Part shown: piece after piece, positions 11,703 to 23,639 of the stretch | Position numbering within the stretch: position 1 is the stretch's first letter | How the letters are laid out: every line of letters begins with the position of its first letter | Assembly (NCBI GenBank): GCA_965153355.1 | Contig: OZ231126.1 | Span: 87,420,001 to 87,484,000 of the forward strand | Reading direction: 5' to 3' | DNA from: Flaccisagitta enflata | Taxonomy: Eukaryota > Chaetognatha > Sagittoidea > Aphragmophora | Length of the DNA: 64,000 bases | The notes under the pieces: model-generated | What the model was told of the DNA's origin: nothing | The model's database searches: none | Seen by the model: the letters and a program-made list of their open reading frames with translations, nothing else | Made by a program: the position numbers and the translations under genes

Positions 11703-12617
11703 GGGAAACACATGGATGATTTTTACATGTATTCTGTCTAGATTTGTTATCCATTTGCCCGTGACAAGCGACAACCAACACATGGATGATTTTTACATGT
11801 ATTCTGTCTAGATTTGTTATCCATTTGCCCGTGACAAGTGACAACCAACACATGGATGATTTTTACATGTATTCTGTCTAGATTTGTTATCCATTTGCCC
11901 GTGACGAGTGACAACCAACACATGGATGATTTTTACATGTATTCTGTCTAGATTTGTTATCCATTTGCCCGTGACAAGTGACAACCAACACATGGATGAT
12001 TTTAACATGTATCCTGTGTAGATTTGTTATCCATTTGCCCGTGACGAGTGACAACCAACACATGGATGATTTTTACATGTATTCTGTCTAGATTTGTTAT
12101 CCATTTGCCCGTGACAAGCGACAACCAACACATAGATGATTTTTGTATAAATTCTGTCTAGATTTGTTATCCATTTGCCTGTGACAAGCGACAACCAACA
12201 CATAGATGATTTTTGTATAAATTCTGTCTAGATTTGTTATCTATTTGCCTGTGACAACTAACACATGGACGATTTTCATATGTACTCTGTCCAGATTTGT
12301 TATCCATTTTCTCGTGACAAGTGACAACCAACGCATGGATGATTTTTACATGTATTCTGTCTAGATTTAGTATCCATTTACCCGTGACAAGTGACAACCA
12401 ACACATGGATGATTAAAACATGTATTCTGTCTAGATTTGTTATCCATTTTCTCGTGACAAGTGACAACCAACACATGGATGATTTTTACATGTATCCTGT
12501 CTAGATTTTTTATCCATTTGCCTGTGAAAAGTGACAACCAACACATGGATGATTTTCAAATGTATTCTGTCTTTATTTGTTATCCATTTGCCCATGACTA
12601 ATGAGTAATGACTACCA
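11703..12617. repeat. 70-bp satellite, about 13 units
   Basis: The unit contains CACATGGATGATTTTTACAT, GTATTCTGTCTAGATTTGTT and ATCCATTTGCCCGTGACAAG. Copies near 11710-12120 are almost identical; those after 12150 are more diverged (TTGTATAAATTC variants, a short unit near 12250). Confidence 0.96.
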
Positions 12618-12705
12618 ACACTTTCTGAATTCACCCCCCCCCCATTCCCCAAGAAACTTCCTCTTATTGCGCTGACAAGCAAATCCACAGTTTTCATTGA
12701 TTGAC

Positions 12706-12927
12706 AACAAGGCCGGATACACGGCTACCCCAGTCACGTGCGGGTAGGCAGGGGCTGTTTTTGAGGTCCCTTGATCATTTGGGCAGGTGCAGTGAGGCCA
12801 AAGACCACAAACACCCCAAAAAAGTAAAGTGTGACGGACCGCAGACCGACGGACCGACGGACCGACGGACCGACGGACCGACAGACGGACCGACAAAGCG
12901 GGGTGTAGAGTCGCGTAGCACGCGACT
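12706..12927 (-). mobile_element. Family A hairpin-head element, copy A6 (minus)
   Basis: Read on the minus strand: head AGTCGCGTGCTACGCGACT (12927-12909), CTACACCCCGC, a GTCGGTCC tract (12840-12895), a unique core and an end GGCCTTGTT at 12714-12706. It contains CGGCTACCCCAGTCACGTGC, also found as a relic at about 18150. Confidence 0.65.
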
Positions 12928-13039
12928 AAAAAGCATAGATTGAAAATTTGAAATGGAGCTAATTGAAGCCCTTTGAGAAGAAAACGTGGCGTTACATACT
13001 AGTCAGTACTACTCAGTACCTTGGATTAGAATGTCCGGC

Positions 13040-13300
13040 GGTCGCATTAAGCTTGACCTCGATTCTATTCTATAAGGGTATGGTTTCTTAAAAATGTAGC
13101 CCCTGGGTGATTTGTTGAATTTTGATTAAAAAGGTAACAATCATTTGCCCTTATCATGGGTTAGACTCAGAATGGATTTTGCTAAGTTAGTTTTGCTAGA
13201 TGGAAAACTAGGAGTGATGCGCGTAGTAACTAGTCAGTGAGGGCTCACAAGGCCCTCTCCCATATTTCTTAGTGTAGGTATAGTGAGGGATATTGTTGCA
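13040..13300 (+). repeat. Interspersed repeat K, copy 1 (uninterrupted)
   Basis: Shares, in order, GGTAACAATCATTTGCCCTT, GGGTTAGACTCAGAATGGAT, TTGCTAGATG, AGGAGTGATGC, GTGAGGGCTCA, AGGCCCTCT and GGTATAGTGAGGGATATT with the minus strand of 37140-38060. It provides the empty site for the MITE there. Origin unknown. Confidence 0.7.
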
Positions 13301-13568
13301 CCGGCCATACGAGCTATGCCAACACTCTTTTACAACCATTTTCCAATCACTTCCTTAATCTTAAAACTATCCACATGTTCACCAATCACCATTTATTCCC
13401 CCATTCCTCTCTTCCCCCCCTTTCCCCTCCTATCCCTCCGCTTATTCTCCCTCTCCTTCTCCCCCCCCCCATTTTTCCTCACCATCGATTAATATTTTCT
13501 AAGCTGTACTGGATGACCATTTCGCCATGACGGGAACGTGACAACACATGTCGCGTGCCCTTTCATTC

Positions 13569-13571
<3 letters not shown>

Positions 13572-13648
<77 letters not shown>
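13572..13648. repeat. (CT)n microsatellite
   Basis: About 76 bp pure CT. The 13650-14270 segment after it is purine-rich (GGAGG, GTGAGGAAG motifs; GGAGGGTGGTTCAAAGAGAGC repeated at 14097-14150 when read in two parts) without a recognised gene. Confidence 0.95.
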
Positions 13649-13651
<3 letters not shown>

Positions 13652-14269
13652 TTCTCTTTCATTCTCCGTTCCATACACATATTAGGAAGAATGAGAGGAA
13701 CTCGGCTGCGCGAATATTAAATATGACGAGGATGCGAAATATGGAGAGGAGGAACGAATCGTCATAACTGAGCAAGCTAGGGAAGAGCAAGAAAATGAGC
13801 ACATATGAGCGGTGGTGAGCGGAGCAGGGGGTCGTCCCTATTGAAAATGATATGAGGGAAGGAAAGTGATGGAAGAAGAGGCGGAAGTTTGAGGGGTGGG
13901 GGGTCGGAGGAGGAAGTGGGGAGGAAGTGGTGAGGAAGTGGTGAGGAAAGAGGGTGAGGATGGAACCGTGGAAGAAGTTGTGGATTCATTGAGTTTAATT
14001 GAGAGAGTGGTTGAGGGCTAAGAAAAAGTGCAAAAGGTAGAGGAGGAAAATGGACGGTTTGAGGTGTGCGGGATGAGGGGGGGGGGGTTTGAAGTGTGCG
14101 GAGGGTGGTTTAAAGAGAGCGGAGGGTGGTTCAAAGAGAGCGGAGGGTGTTGACTGGTGTGGGAGTAAGAGAAAAGTAAGTGAGGAATATGCGTTGTGGC
14201 AGTGGTTAAGGAAGAGGAAGTTTTTGGAATTTAAGAATGGGGTTGACGCGTGGCAGAGTTTAAGCTTTG

Positions 14270-14385
<116 letters not shown>

Positions 14386-14662
14386 AATCCTTGTAGAAAT
14401 ATGTGTTGAAATCCATGAGAAGTGAAGAGAGGAGAAACCTTGGAGACATTTAAATCCTCTTTGATTCAGTGAAACACGACTAAGGAACAAGTCTCTCTGA
14501 CTCGGACTCTTTCTTCAGTTTCGATGCGCGCGAGGGTCAAAACTCTTGATCTTCCTACTTGTAACGTTTTTCCTTCCTGTAATAGTGTATACGAGATTCA
14601 AGTAGCTTCTTGAGTAAAAGGGTAGCGTGTCTTGGCTACGTTGGCTGGTTTCACATCATTCT

Positions 14663-14870
14663 TAGTCGCGTGCACGCGACTCTACACCCCGCTTCGTCCG
14701 TCCATCCGTCCGTCGGTTGGTCGGTCGGTTGGTCGGTCTGTTGGTCACAATTTTACTTTTTTTTATCAATTTAATTTCTTTAAGTCATTTTAAGTCATTT
14801 TAGGGTAAACTAAGTCATTCTAAGTCAATCTGTAAGTCTCGCACGCGACTTATAGGTGTTGGCCTTGTTT
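14663..14870 (+). mobile_element. Family A hairpin-head element, copy A2, complete, 208 bp
   Basis: Head AGTCGCGTGCACGCGACT (14663-14680), CTACACCCCGC, GTCC/GTCGGTTG tract (14695-14748), AAGTCATTTT core, tail GCACGCGACTTATAGGTGTT GGCCTTGTTT (14841-14870). A3 has the same order and nearly identical tail. No coding frame. Confidence 0.75.
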
Positions 14871-15014
14871 GTCCAGTGCCTTTATTCACGGTTATAGAAA
14901 CAAAGGGAAAACGGTTGAAGGGTACTAACATCGATTCTAGCGAAGTGATTCCCTGCAACATGCTTTTATTCACCCCCTTTTTACCATCTCCATTACTTTC
15001 CCGTCTCTCTCTCT

Positions 15015-17013
15015 CCAACGATTTGGATACTAATTATGAAATGTTCACAAATAAAATCAATCAAATTGCGTGTGCAACTATTGGTAAAACTACCATCAGA
15101 CCGAACCGAGGCATTCGTGAGAGTACAGCTATTAGAGAATTACGAGCAAAAAAAAGGTATGCCAAGAGAGAATTTCAAAAAAGAAACTGATTTTTTAGTA
15201 AAGGGCAATAAACTAGAAATTTACTATGAAAAACAAATTGAACTGAAGCTTCTTATATCTGAGGAGAACAAAATAATAATTCGGGAAAATTTTGAAAAAA
15301 ATGTTGTCTAAGGAGTATGGTTTTTGGTACGCTTACAGGAGACTAAAGGCAGATCCCTTAAACAATTGGACTGCAATTAAAGATGACAACGGAGAGAGAA
15401 TCCTTGATCCCGATGCTCAAAAAGTCGAAAAAAATTGCAGGTTATTTTGGAGGTCTTTATAGTCCCGACTTAACTCTCCCAGACCACGAGTATCACTCAA
15501 TTGTCATAAGCAAACTAAATGAATATGAAAGAAATCGCGACTTTGAACACCTTGAACATAATGAGGTTCCATCCATTGAAGAAGTCGAAAATGTCATAAA
15601 AAAAAACAAAAAGAACTCAAAATCAACAACTGACTTCCCTAATGAGATGCTGAAGAAAGGGGGAAGAGGATTTCTTGAGTGGTTATACCCAATAATAAGA
15701 ATATTTTGGGAAAAAGAAATAGTACCCACTATATGGAACAATGACATAATTACAATCATTTACAAAGGCAAAGGGGATCATGAGGTTATGAACTTTCAAC
15801 GTGGCGTCACTGTGTCTAGCACTATATCAATGGTATGTAAAGAGTTGATTAACAATCGAATGACTCGCATAGTTTCCCTTACACAAGCCCAAGGGGGCGG
15901 AAAAAAAAGGATCCGCTACCAGAGAGCACCTTTTTATTCGTAGAAGAGCTATTGCTTATGCTTTGAAGCATAATAAGGAATTATGTGACACATTTTTGAT
16001 GTTAGTAAAGCTTATGATCGTGCAAGTATAGAGGACATGCTGGTTGACATTTGGGACCACGGATTAAAAGGAAAAATTTGGCGACTTCTGAAAAAGCTAA
16101 ATACAAATTTGACATCTTAGGTCAAAACAAAAAATGGTCTAACAGAGAAAATAAATAGGATAGTAGGTAGTAAGCAAGGAGGAAAAAACTTTGGCTTCAT
16201 GTTTGCGAAACTCATGGACCTTCTGCAAGAAGAAGTAGAAGAACTACAGCACATAGGAGTGTATTTTGACATTTTAAAACTTGCATTTCTAATATGGGTT
16301 GACAACGTCCTTAGTTTTGCAGAAGGAGAACAACAACAACGTCTGACCTTGCAAACGAATTCGCAGTAAAACATAAGTTAAAACGGGCTGGCGACAAGTG
16401 CGAAGTCATGCCGATAGGTAAATCTGCATTTGTTCAACAAAAATGGGATTTAGGAAGTATTGAAATTGATTCATGTGACAGCTACAAATACTTGGGAGAT
16501 ATAATAATGCGAAACAACTGTAGTAGGAAAAACATTGATGACAGGGAAAACAAAGTAAAGACTGCAAAAAGACAAGTCATTTCCATGTGCGGCAGTGAAA
16601 CCATAGGAGGAATGGAAATAGAGGGTCTTTTAAAACTACATGAATCCAGAATCGTATCCACCCTCCTCTCTAACAGTGAAACACGGGTTTTAGGAAAAGA
16701 ACAAAGACGCAAATTAGAGCTCATCGAGCTTTGGGCGCTAAAGAAGATGATAGGTCTCCCACCAACAACACCTACACTGGCCGTGATAGTCACTACAGGC
16801 TGCCTTTTCACAACACAAAGGATCGATCAAAGACAACTCATTTATCTTAAAACATTACTTCATAGACCTGATGACGATTGGACAAAAAAGTCCTTATTCA
16901 TTCAAAATTCCGAAAAAATATGGTGGGCTAAGCAGATTAACGAGCTGTTGGATAGTTATGATCTTGACTATACTTGGGATGAGATAAAAACGACCCCATT
17001 TGCCACATGGTAA
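15015..17013 (+). pseudogene. Decayed non-LTR retrotransposon (LINE), reverse transcriptase region
   Basis: A broken ORF2-type polyprotein. Pieces in order: pre-RT linker with NDLDTNYEMF and IRELRAKKRYAKREF (15019-15185); ...SKEYGFWYAYRRLKADP (from about 15305); KIAGYFGGLYSPD and the RT palm with IIYKGKGDHEVMNFQRGVTV, SLTQAQGGGKK (15434-15915); shifted frame with REHLFIRRRAIAYAL and SKAYDRASIEDML (15920-16050); an in-frame TAG at about 16118; SKQGGKNF (about 16170); the active-site equivalent reads WVDN (about 16294-16305) instead of xxDD; then the thumb/C-terminal region with LKKMIGLPPTTPT to FATW and a stop at 17011-17013. There are several frameshifts and no endonuclease domain, so it is 5' truncated and dead. 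The usual C-terminal zinc-knuckle region is also missing: a 71-bp satellite begins about 10 bp after the last LINE codon. Clade not assigned. Confidence 0.85.
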
Positions 17014-17023
17014 CACTTGCACA

Positions 17024-17874
17024 GTCCATCAAATCCCACCCTGATGGGAAAAAAACACCTAACGCCACTTTATCCCACTCCACCCACCTACACAGTCCAT
17101 CAAATCCCACCCTGATGGGAAAAAAACACCTAACGCCACTTTATCCCACTCCACCCACCTACACAGTCCATCAAATCCCACCCTGATGGGAAAAAAACAC
17201 CTAACGCCACTTTATCCCACTCAACCCACCTACACAGTCCATCAAATCCCACCCTGATGGGAAAAAACACCTAACGTCACTTTATCCCACTCCCACCCAC
17301 CCACACAGTCCATCAAATCCCACCCTGATGGGAAACACCACCTGCCACTTTATCCCACTCCCACCCACCTACACAGTCCATCACCCCACCCTGATGGGGA
17401 AAACACCCGCCACTTTATCCCACTCCACCCACTCACACAGTCCATCAATCCCACCCTGATGGGAAAAAACACCTAACGCCACTTTATCCCACTCCACCCA
17501 CCTACACAGTCCATCAAATCCCACCCTGATGGGAAAAACACCGCCACTTTATCCCACTCCACCCACCTACACAGTCCATCAAATCCCACCCTGATGGGAA
17601 AAAAACACCTAACGCCACTTTATCCCACTCCACCCACCTACACAGTCCATCAAATCCCACCCTGATGGGAAAAAAACACCTAACGCCACTTTATCCCACT
17701 CCACCCACCTACACAGTCCATCAAATCCCACCCTGATGGGAAAAAAACACCTAACGCCACTTTATCCCACTCCACCCACCTACACAGTCCATCAAATCCC
17801 ACCCTGATGGGAAAAAAACACCTAACGCCACTTTATCCCACTCCACCCACCTACACAGTCCATCAAATCCCCCA
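17024..17874. repeat. 71-bp satellite, 12 units, starting at the broken LINE end
   Basis: CCCTGATGGG marks each unit at 17041, 17112, 17183, 17254, 17325, 17391, 17456, 17526, 17591, 17662, 17733 and 17804, i.e. 71 bp with a few 65-66 bp units. The unit contains ACACAGTCCATCAAATCCCA and CACTTTATCCCACTCCACCC and a small inverted repeat TCCCA..TGGGA. Nothing recognised in 17875-18145. Confidence 0.97.
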
Positions 17875-18147
17875 AAGCTTGTCCTCTTTCACCTCCTCCC
17901 CACCCACCTCCAAGTTTTGTTTTCAATATTTAATCCCTCATGAACTTCATCACTTATTTCTTAGTTTAATTAAAGAAGTATTTATCTGAGATAAAGTAAC
18001 TATGAACTATGCTACACACACACATATATATAAAGCTCTTACATATGTTTTTTCAAAATCAGATACCTTCATTTCACAAGACGAGAAGAAATTTGTCATC
18101 CAGAAAAAATTTCTGCAATATGCAAACAATTAAAAAACAAAGCTACT

Positions 18148-18930
18148 TACACGGCTATCTTAGTCACATGTGGATAAGCAGGGATAGTATTCTTTAAGAC
18201 AATTTTAGAACACACCTAGCATCATTCATAACCCTTAAATACTTAAGGACAATTTTAGGACAACCTTAGGACAACTCTAGCACAAACTTTAGAACAACTT
18301 TAGGACAAATCTAGAACAACTTTAGATCAAATATAGGTAAACATTAGGACAACTCCAAGACAACTTTAGGACAACTGTAGGACAACTTTAGGACAACTCT
18401 AGGACGACTCTAAGACGACTCTAGGACAACTCTAGGACAACTCTAAAACAACTTTAGGACAACTCTGGGACAACTTTAAAACAACTGGGACAATTCTTAT
18501 ACAATTCTAGGATGACTTGAAAATTCTAGGACAACATTCTGAAAACTCAAGGACAAATCAAGGACATATCAAGGACATCTCTTGAACAAGTCTAAAACAA
18601 CTCTAAAACAACTCCCTGACCACTCTGATTTTTGTAGGACCACACTAGAACAACTTCAGGACTAGTAGGACAAGTAGGACAACTTTGGACAATTCTAGGA
18701 CAACTCTACAACGAGTCAAAGACACTTTTAGGACGATTCCAGGACAACTAAAGTACAACTTCAGTACAAAATAGACAACTGTAGGATGACTAAAAAAAAA
18801 CCCTAGGACAATTAGGACAACTTCAAGACCACTCAAGGACAACACAAGGACAACTCAAGGACAAATCAAAGACAACTCGTGGACAACCTAAGAACAACTC
18901 ATGGACAACTCAAAGGCTATTCAAAAACAA
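18148..18930. repeat. 11-12-bp minisatellite (GGACAACTCTA)n with a family-A remnant at its start
   Basis: The array runs 18235-18930 with many variants. 18148-18190 (ACACGGCTATCTTAGTCACA...GGATAAGCAGGG) matches the inner end of A6 (12717-12760). The minisatellite may therefore be the expanded core of a decayed family A element. 18960-19400 has no recognised feature. Confidence 0.7.
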
Positions 18931-19410
18931 AGTAAACACAGTGAAAAGAGGAAAATAACAAATCTCCCAAAAGCTAATTTGTATGATTCAGTAATCAGTT
19001 ATCAGGCTCGTTCTCCGCTCAAACTAAAAAGCGCATTCGCGCGCATTACGCACAGCTCCGTGGGTTGATAATGGAGGATCCCAACCCACCGAATCCAAGA
19101 AAATCAGTGGACTCTAGCGGACTCGTTAACTTATGTAACATCCTATACTTATAATGTAATTTTGATGTATTTTTAGTATTACTATCAAGCCTCTAATGAT
19201 TTCGAATTGATTTTTTTTGTAGAAATGGACCATTTGGGGTTAGTAGAAGTGAAAAATCACATAATTACACCAGGTTGAAAAAAGTCGCATTTCTTATTTA
19301 TTTCCCATCATGGCGGATTGTGACTTGGTACAATCAAAAATCGAGAAAAAGCACTTAGATCGACAAAAAGAGGGCTATGTTGGTGTGACAGGAACTAAGA
19401 TAAAATCAAG

Positions 19411-19617
19411 TCAAGATATTCGATGTGACTCATTGTCTATTTCACTACGCAGGTCGCACGTTTTTCTTTTATATCTAAAGTGAAAATTGTTGGCACAATT
19501 AAGCATGCCAGACATGCCCATAATCAAAGCTCTAACACCAATCTTGTTCAAAATGTTTTTCATCGGTCTTGACATCGAATAAATCATTGCAAAAAATATG
19601 CCTATATGAATCTGCAT
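19411..19617 (-). pseudogene. Antisense fragment of a LINE C-terminal (zinc-knuckle-like) region
   Basis: The minus-strand frame reads RALIMGMSGMLNCANNF...KTCD...IDNESHRIS. This resembles the C-terminal CANNF...C..C...D.ESHRI module that follows the RT in LINEs of the kind seen at 15-17 kb. The second CxxC cysteine is lost (TCDLR). It is the part missing from the 15-17 kb copy, but lies 2.4 kb away on the opposite strand, so it comes from another copy or a rearrangement. Confidence 0.65.
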
Positions 19618-19827
19618 GATTCCGAGTTAAAATTCGACTTAAGTACAATTTATTCCTCTGAACAATAGCTGAATTTGTTATCTGACATTTGTGGGATCTT
19701 TTAAATGGTAAAAAACAAATGAAACCCCCTGCACCTAGCTCTTAAACAAAAACACTTTGATGCTATTTTGCTTATTGGGAAATAATATATGCTCTCTCCC
19801 TCTCTCACTCTTGCTCTCTCGCTCTCG

Positions 19828-19870
<43 letters not shown>
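19828..19870. repeat. (CT)n microsatellite
   Basis: Short CT tract with an impure CT flank from 19795. It lies about 100 bp left of the hAT element. Confidence 0.93.
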
Positions 19871-19872
<2 letters not shown>

Positions 19873-19976
19873 GATATGGCTTATACATCACATTGCCTTC
19901 AATCATTCACTTGTGCACTTACCATTTCACAAATTCCAAAGTTTCAGCAGATGTTTACGATTGCCCGAGTCTGCGT

Positions 19977-21563
19977 CAGGCCTGAGCGACTGTATTGGGT
20001 ATTGGTATTGGGTTTACAATATTTGTGTGTATTGGGTTTTTCCAATACATGTAGTTCATTTTGTTATTTTACCAATACAATACAATACTATACAATATAA
20101 CAAAAAAGCTGATCTGAGGAAAGTGAAATATATGAGAGAAAGACTGAAGGAGATGAAGAGGAAGAGGAAAAGCATTCTTAGGTCTGAGAGAGAACAAAAG
20201 AAGTGGAGAAAGTGAGAGATAAAAGGAGAAGAAGAGGATTTGCTGAAAGTACAAGTGGGTGAGGGATGAAAACAGGAAGAGGAAGAAGAACCTATGACAA
20301 ATTAGGTGGGTTGGAAATGAAGAATAAAAAGAAGAAGAGGAATAAAAATCTATTAAAGAAACAATCAGTGGTCAGGAGCTGGAAAGATAAAAAGGAGGAG
20401 GAGGAAGAAATTAAAGAATTTACAGGTGAAAAAGAGAAAGAGACAAGAAAAGATAATAAAAACATAAACAAACAAACAAAAAAAAAAAAAAAAAAGAATC
20501 AGATCTAGACAAAGAAAAAAAAACTAATAGATAAGAGTAAAAAAAAGAAAAAAATACTAAGATAAAGAGAGAATAACAAAAAAATGAAATAAACTTTATC
20601 AAAATAAAAAAAATATAAAAAAATTTTTAGCTCTTCTTATATAACAAAATAACGGGTGGTCAAAAAAAAAGTGACTTTTTCATTTTCTCATTTCTTTTGT
20701 AAAATAATGTTTAGAGTAAAATTTCTTTTTTTGCTAATAAGATATGGTGCAGGAAAATTTTTTTCATTGTTATGATTTTTGTATATCTTCTTTATAATTT
20801 AAATTATTTACAATAAACTGATTTTAATTCTGGACCGCCTTGATTTTTACCAAAAATTTTTTGTAAAAAAATTTAAATTTTTCTATAGATTCACTATCTA
20901 TAGTTAGGAACAACTTAAAAACTGATAAAAAACCTAAGAAAAATTTTAAAAATACAAACATATAACAAAACAAAAAATACTTCTAAAAACATTGTTTTAT
21001 TTTCAACTCAAATCTTTTAAACCAAAGCTTGAAGGTTTATGAATAATAGTATTTATTTCAAACAGGACCTAATAAACATAATTGTTTGTTAAAAACAACT
21101 AATAATCTATATTATAACCGATTTATGCAAACATTTCACTTTTTTGTATTTATATGATTATGTGTTTTACAAAATTGAAAAAGATTAATTTTTCTACACA
21201 GTTTACTTCATTTTTAATATATCAACTCATAAAAAAAATTTCAAACTTATTGGAAAAAATTCTAGCTTAGTCACTTTTTTTTTTGACCACCCGTTATTTA
21301 TATGATGATTAAAATCACTATATTATTCTGAAATTATCATTATATCATCTTACTATGATTAGTTTGATATATATTACTACTTATCACTTGTTATCAAAAC
21401 TATGTAAAATCATATATATATTGTATTGTATTGTATTGTTTGCTATGATAATGTATTGTATACAATTTTAATGGATATTGTATTGGTATTGTATTGTCTA
21501 AATACTTGAAAGTATTGTATTGGTATTGTATAGTTGACAAAAATGCTATATAGCTCAGGCCTG
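19977..21563. mobile_element. hAT-like DNA transposon, non-autonomous, 1587 bp, 8-bp TSD
   Basis: Ends CAGGCCTGAGC (19977-19987) and its exact inverse GCTCAGGCCTG (21553-21563). Flanks are perfect 8-bp direct repeats GTCTGCGT (19969-19976 and 21564-21571). Both subterminal regions carry repeated TATTGGTATTG / TATTGTATTG motifs, as expected for hAT transposase binding. An 8-bp duplication and CAGG-type termini are hAT hallmarks. The interior is AT-rich with a Lys/Glu-rich low-complexity frame (20266-20508) but no transposase. A mariner-like element (20652-21294) sits inside it. Confidence 0.88.
20652..21294. mobile_element. Mariner/Tc1-like MITE nested in the hAT element, 643 bp, TA TSD
   Basis: Terminal inverted repeats of about 25 bp start ACGGGTGGTCAAAAAAAAA and end with the inverse (GACCACCCGT at 21285-21294). 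TA flanks both ends (20650-20651, 21295-21296). The interior is AT-rich with no transposase frame. It lies wholly inside the hAT element, so it inserted later or was carried along with it. Without it the hAT copy is about 942 bp. Confidence 0.85.
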
Positions 21564-22029
21564 GTCTGCGTACTAGCTGGAATTGTTGTAAAGAGTTTTG
21601 TTACATAAATAAAGAAGATGTTTTGGTCAAGAGCATTTCAATGGTTGCCTAAAGAACTCACCAAAATTTAGGCAGCGGTGGCGCCAATAGCTGACTGTAC
21701 CAGCTTGTTTCTATCTCGTAGACCTTCCCTCTTCACTATATCATTAAACCTCAACCCTCACCACTGAATCTTAACCTTTACTAACCTCTCTCTCTGCCCC
21801 TACTAATTCCCCTTAACTCTGGCCCCTTCTCATCATCTTCCCCTCAACTTTTCCCATCCCCACACCCCCGGAACCCTCCCCCCCCTTCCCACAGCCGCCG
21901 CTCTTCCCCACCCACACCCACTCACCTTTTCCTTTGCTCCGATTATGCGGTGAGTTTCTGCGGTCTTCCGAACTGAATTTCATGTCCTTCTCCTTTGAGC
22001 CGTGAAGAAAAGGACTTCCAAAATAGAAT

Positions 22030-22117
<88 letters not shown>

Positions 22118-22514
22118 ATAACTGTATGGAATTGGATATGCAGAAATACCCAATCAAATGGCGTCACCTGATCTCTTCTTGCGCTCGCTCTTTGTCGTCT
22201 ATCTATCCTACTCTTTTTTTCTGTCCTTTTTTTCATGTCCATGTGTGATTCCTGTCACTTTTCCTGTTTGTCTATCCATCTCTGCCTATCTACTTCCCAC
22301 TATCCTCTGTCTGTATACGGTAATTTTTCTTTAGCTGGGTCTCTGGGAGTCTCCCTTTCCGTCTCTCTCATATAGCCTATGAGGTCAGTGCAATACTTCG
22401 TCTTCTTCGCCTCTTTGTCGGTCTCCGTTTCTGTGTGTCATGTTTTGTCCATCTGTTTATGTCCTTATCCCTCATTTCCTCTCTGCGTCTGTTTAGGTAT
22501 TCTTCAATCAGTCA

Positions 22515-22589
<75 letters not shown>
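22030..22589. repeat. (GA)n at 22030-22116 and (CT)n at 22522-22589
   Basis: Two pure dinucleotide tracts in opposite orientation about 400 bp apart. The DNA between them has no gene. Confidence 0.95.
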
Positions 22590-22595
<6 letters not shown>

Positions 22596-22679
22596 TCTCT
22601 CCTCACCCATCTCACCCTTGTCGAGGGAGGGGGGTGAGCAAAGCCACGTGATTAATTTGAAAATATCGCGTGACCCGTG

Positions 22680-23130
22680 ATTACGGCGAGTTCACTTCCA
22701 TCGCCACTCAGCTGCAAAGTGCAGCAGATTGCCGCAGATTTGCCGCAAACCGCCGCCGCTGCTACCGCTGCCCCGCCACCACCAACACCTAACGCCACCG
22801 TCACCCGCCACCACCCACCGCCACCACCACCGCCGCCGGAATTTGCTGGAATGGCGTCAAATAGCGTAAAAACAGTTCAACCGAAGGGAAACGACGGTTT
22901 TCCTTCCGTTTTCTGTGTGGTGGAGGATGTAACGGTTGCAGATGTAACGTTTGCAGATATGAGCACCGAAACCAAATTGGAAACTTGATCCGTCCAGGTC
23001 TTTTTTACACAAGATAGAGCTTTTTTTAGCCTTCCTTCTAATCCTTTTTTTTTAATGTAGCCCAACTCGTGCATGTGGCGGATACGCTTCCTTGTGAAAA
23101 AGATCATTATGGGCTGCACCTGCCCGATCT
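22680..23130 (+). other. GC-rich CCG/CCACC stretch with a 103-codon frame; function unknown
   Basis: 22690-22850 is rich in GCCGC and CCACC triplets. The + frame 22677-22988 encodes Ala/Pro runs then a non-repetitive tail (FPSVFCVVEDVTVADVTF). No known domain, no clear Kozak context, and the tail itself duplicates GTAACG.TTGCAGATGTAACG. It could be an exon fragment but is not supported. Confidence 0.2.
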
Positions 23131-23394
23131 TAAAGGGTGGAAGTCGCGAAATGCGAAAAATGCAAAAAAATAAAAAAAAATAAAAAAATCATAGTTCCAA
23201 AACTATCGATGGCAGAGAATTCTGCTAGGCGTCATCTAAAAGAGGAGAATTAGTTCTTTCTTAGCTAATGATTTCAGGCGTAGCATCATTCGAGCCAAAA
23301 AAATGATCAACTTTCCCAAACGCTTCATGAGAAAAAGGGAAATCCAAAAAGCTCTGGAAGTCTCAGAAAGCCGAAGGAACTTCGTTTCTTCAAC

Positions 23395-23495
23395 TTTTTT
23401 CCAAATAAAACTCATACAATTATCCAAACAAGAAACATTAAACTTCAAAGAAAATCTGAAAAAATACGGACATTTATATAGTGTAAGCTTCCATT
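23395..23495 (+). repeat. Diverged interspersed repeat H, copy 2 (about 90 bp)
   Basis: Same-orientation partner of 5826-5925. It lies in an A-rich segment (23160-23640) that otherwise shows no gene. Confidence 0.45.
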
Positions 23496-23639
23496 ACATA
23501 CACATACATACCTAAAATACGTTTTTTTGAAACGCTATCAAAATTCCTCAGGTATATACTTTTTACTAAATGAGTCATATTTCTTCTATTCAAAATAAAA
23601 TTTCAAGTGTATTTTAGTAAAATATATAAAACATTTTAG

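Noticed and set aside
17024-17874. CRISPR-like array
   Set aside because: Contiguous 71-bp satellite with no unique spacers, in animal DNA. The 50- and 70-bp arrays were rejected for the same reason.
17024-17874. Hammerhead-type ribozyme core suggested by CTGATGGGAAA
   Set aside because: The conserved CUGANGA box is not met (CTGATGG) and the stems needed around it are absent.
20266-20508. Lys/Glu-rich frame as a hAT transposase piece
   Set aside because: Purine-rich low complexity without any hAT catalytic or dimerisation motif.
22677-22988. 103-codon frame as a gene
   Set aside because: No domain, weak start context and internal nucleotide repeats; kept only as an unknown GC-rich stretch.
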